Shown here: piece by piece, positions 7,106 to 7,333 of the stretch
How the letters are laid out: every line of letters starts with the position of its first letter
How positions within the stretch are numbered: the stretch's first letter is position 1
Source of the DNA: Acinetobacter geminorum
GTDB lineage: Bacteria > Pseudomonadota > Gammaproteobacteria > Pseudomonadales > Moraxellaceae
DNA length: 7,333 bases
NCBI RefSeq assembly: GCF_013009345.1
Contig: NZ_JABELE010000036.1
Span: 1-7,333, forward strand
Direction: 5' to 3'
Made by a program: the position numbers and the translations under genes
The notes under the pieces: model-generated
What the model saw: only the letters and a program-made list of their open reading frames with translations
Databases searched by the model: none
Told to the model about the DNA's origin: nothing

Positions 7106-7144
7106 TTACGAGAGAGGATAGGGGATTAATATAAAAAAGGTCAT
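7106..7144 (-). CDS. Short ORF with a strong ribosome site, possible leader peptide or gene remnant
   Basis: On the minus strand ATG at 7142-7144 opens a 12-codon frame (MTFFILIPYPLS) ending in TAA at 7106-7108. It has a strong Shine-Dalgarno, AGGAG at 7151-7155, six bases before the ATG. Such a good site before so short a product suggests either a regulatory leader peptide or the start of a phage gene whose body has been lost. It sits downstream of a structured RNA segment that can pair with this ribosome site. Confidence 0.35.
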   Translation of the reverse strand: MTFFILIPYPLS

Positions 7145-7169
7145 GGTCAACTCCTAGAATTTATGGAGC

Positions 7170-7210
7170 TCTACCACCAAAGATCACCGTCAATTGATTA
7201 TGGTGGTAGA
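7170..7210 (-). repeat. 10-bp inverted repeat in the RNA leader
   Basis: TCTACCACCA at 7170-7179 and TGGTGGTAGA at 7201-7210 are perfect inverted copies separated by 21 bases, which contain a further ATCA/TGAT pair. Without a following T-run it is not a terminator. It fits a folded or switch-like leader upstream of the short minus-strand ORF. Confidence 0.6.
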
Positions 7211-7275
7211 ACGAAAGGGGGTTGACAGACCGGACATACAGAACCAGCACACCCGTAGGTGTCCCTCTCCCGTCC
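7190..7275 (-). ncRNA. Candidate C4-like antisense RNA (phage immunity type)
   Basis: Read on the minus strand from 7275, this segment has ACACC-TACG-GGTGT (7262-7249), a 5-bp stem closed by a UNCG-class tetraloop, which is stable only in RNA from this strand. Possible outer stems are GGAC (7275-7272) or GGACA (7264-7260) with the TGTCC at 7236-7232. Next comes GTCAACCCC (7226-7218), able to pair at eight of nine positions with GGAGTTGAC (7154-7146), the ribosome site of the short ORF downstream. An upstream structured RNA blocking a downstream ribosome site in cis or trans is the plan of phage P1/P7 C4 and P4 CI RNAs, and the sequence looks C4-like to me. I cannot confirm this without a covariance search. 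The exact ends and promoter are unknown; the promoter may have been displaced by the IS end at 7276. Confidence 0.45.
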
Positions 7276-7282
7276 TGAACTG

Positions 7283-7318
7283 CACCCCATAAGTTAGACT
7301 TTTTAAACTTATGAGGTG
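7283..7318 (+). promoter_or_regulatory. Hairpin hiding the transposase ribosome site at the IS end
   Basis: CACCCCATAAGTT (7283-7295) pairs with AACTTATGAGGTG (7306-7318) with one mismatch in 13 positions and a 10-base loop. The right arm contains GAGGTG, the ribosome site for the ATG at 7325. RNA entering from outside the element would include both arms and block translation, while RNA started inside the terminal region would not. This mirrors the read-through protection known for IS10 and IS50. Confidence 0.5.
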
Positions 7319-7324
7319 TGCCCT

Positions 7325-7333
7325 ATGCCAGTT
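7325..7333 (+). CDS. Start of the IS first ORF (orfA), cut by the window edge
   Basis: ATG at 7325 starts MPV and runs off the window. GAGGTG at 7313-7318 lies six bases upstream, a good ribosome site. Three residues cannot identify a protein; the orfA call rests only on the position inside an IS3-like terminus. Confidence 0.4.

Larger units (their letters stand above)
7276..7333 (+). mobile_element. Left end of an IS3-family-like insertion sequence (partial)
   Basis: From 7276 the sequence TGAACTGCACCCCATAAGTT has the look of an IS3-family terminal inverted repeat: TG at the tip, then a CCCC-containing block and AGTTAGAC. A start codon with a good ribosome site follows about 50 bases in, as is typical for orfA of these elements. 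The rest lies beyond the window, so the right end, target duplication and subgroup cannot be seen. Confidence 0.6.

Noticed and set aside
7165..7212. tRNA-like GGTGGTAGAGC block
   Set aside because: The short match to a tRNA D-arm style string is not accompanied by an acceptor stem, anticodon arm or T-arm with GTTCGA; it is the 10-bp inverted repeat.
1..7333. CRISPR array or long direct repeats bounding the island
   Set aside because: No regularly spaced repeats are visible, and I found no matching direct repeats between the left leader and the right intergenic region by eye.

Overview
The window is AT-rich DNA of gammaproteobacterial character. Codon usage, AT-rich spacers and a small Cys-rich lipoprotein gene would fit Acinetobacter or another Moraxellaceae member, but this is an impression and no marker gene settles it. 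It reads as an accessory region: a defence operon, one small oppositely oriented gene, a structured RNA-like segment of possible phage origin, and the end of an insertion sequence.

Layout: positions 1-195 hold the possible tail of an unrecognised reading frame and a very AT-rich leader. Positions 196-6519 are one operon, hsdR-hsdM-hsdS, encoding a complete type I restriction-modification system. Subunit sizes (793 and 491 aa for R and M) and the HsdR domain plan fit the EcoEI/EcoAI (type IB) group. HsdR has the nuclease and translocase motifs, HsdM has intact N6-adenine methyltransferase motifs, and HsdS has two target recognition domains. No frameshift or missing key residue is visible, so the system looks functional.

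The unusual part is HsdS. At 801 aa it is about 200 aa longer than a normal type IB HsdS. The extra C-terminus carries a Panacea/SocA-like (DUF4065-like) domain, a family best known from antitoxins. It is joined by a linker containing QIDLF, which matches the pentapeptide used to bind the bacterial DNA sliding clamp. This suggests a specificity subunit with an added sensing, guarding or fork-recruiting module.

Downstream, a 94-aa putative lipoprotein gene lies convergent to the operon and contains an intragenic hairpin followed by a U-run. From about 7106 to 7275 the minus strand resembles a C4-type antisense RNA leader from a phage immunity region: a hairpin with a UNCG tetraloop, a segment able to pair with a downstream Shine-Dalgarno, a 10-bp stem, and a well-placed ribosome site before a very short ORF. 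It abuts the left end of an IS3-family-like element at 7276, whose first gene begins at 7325 and leaves the window. The IS end forms a hairpin that would hide its own ribosome site in read-through RNA.

Within the operon, HsdM2-HsdS would form the methyltransferase and adding HsdR would give the restriction complex. Small ORFs at the hsdR and hsdM starts may tune translation of the subunits.
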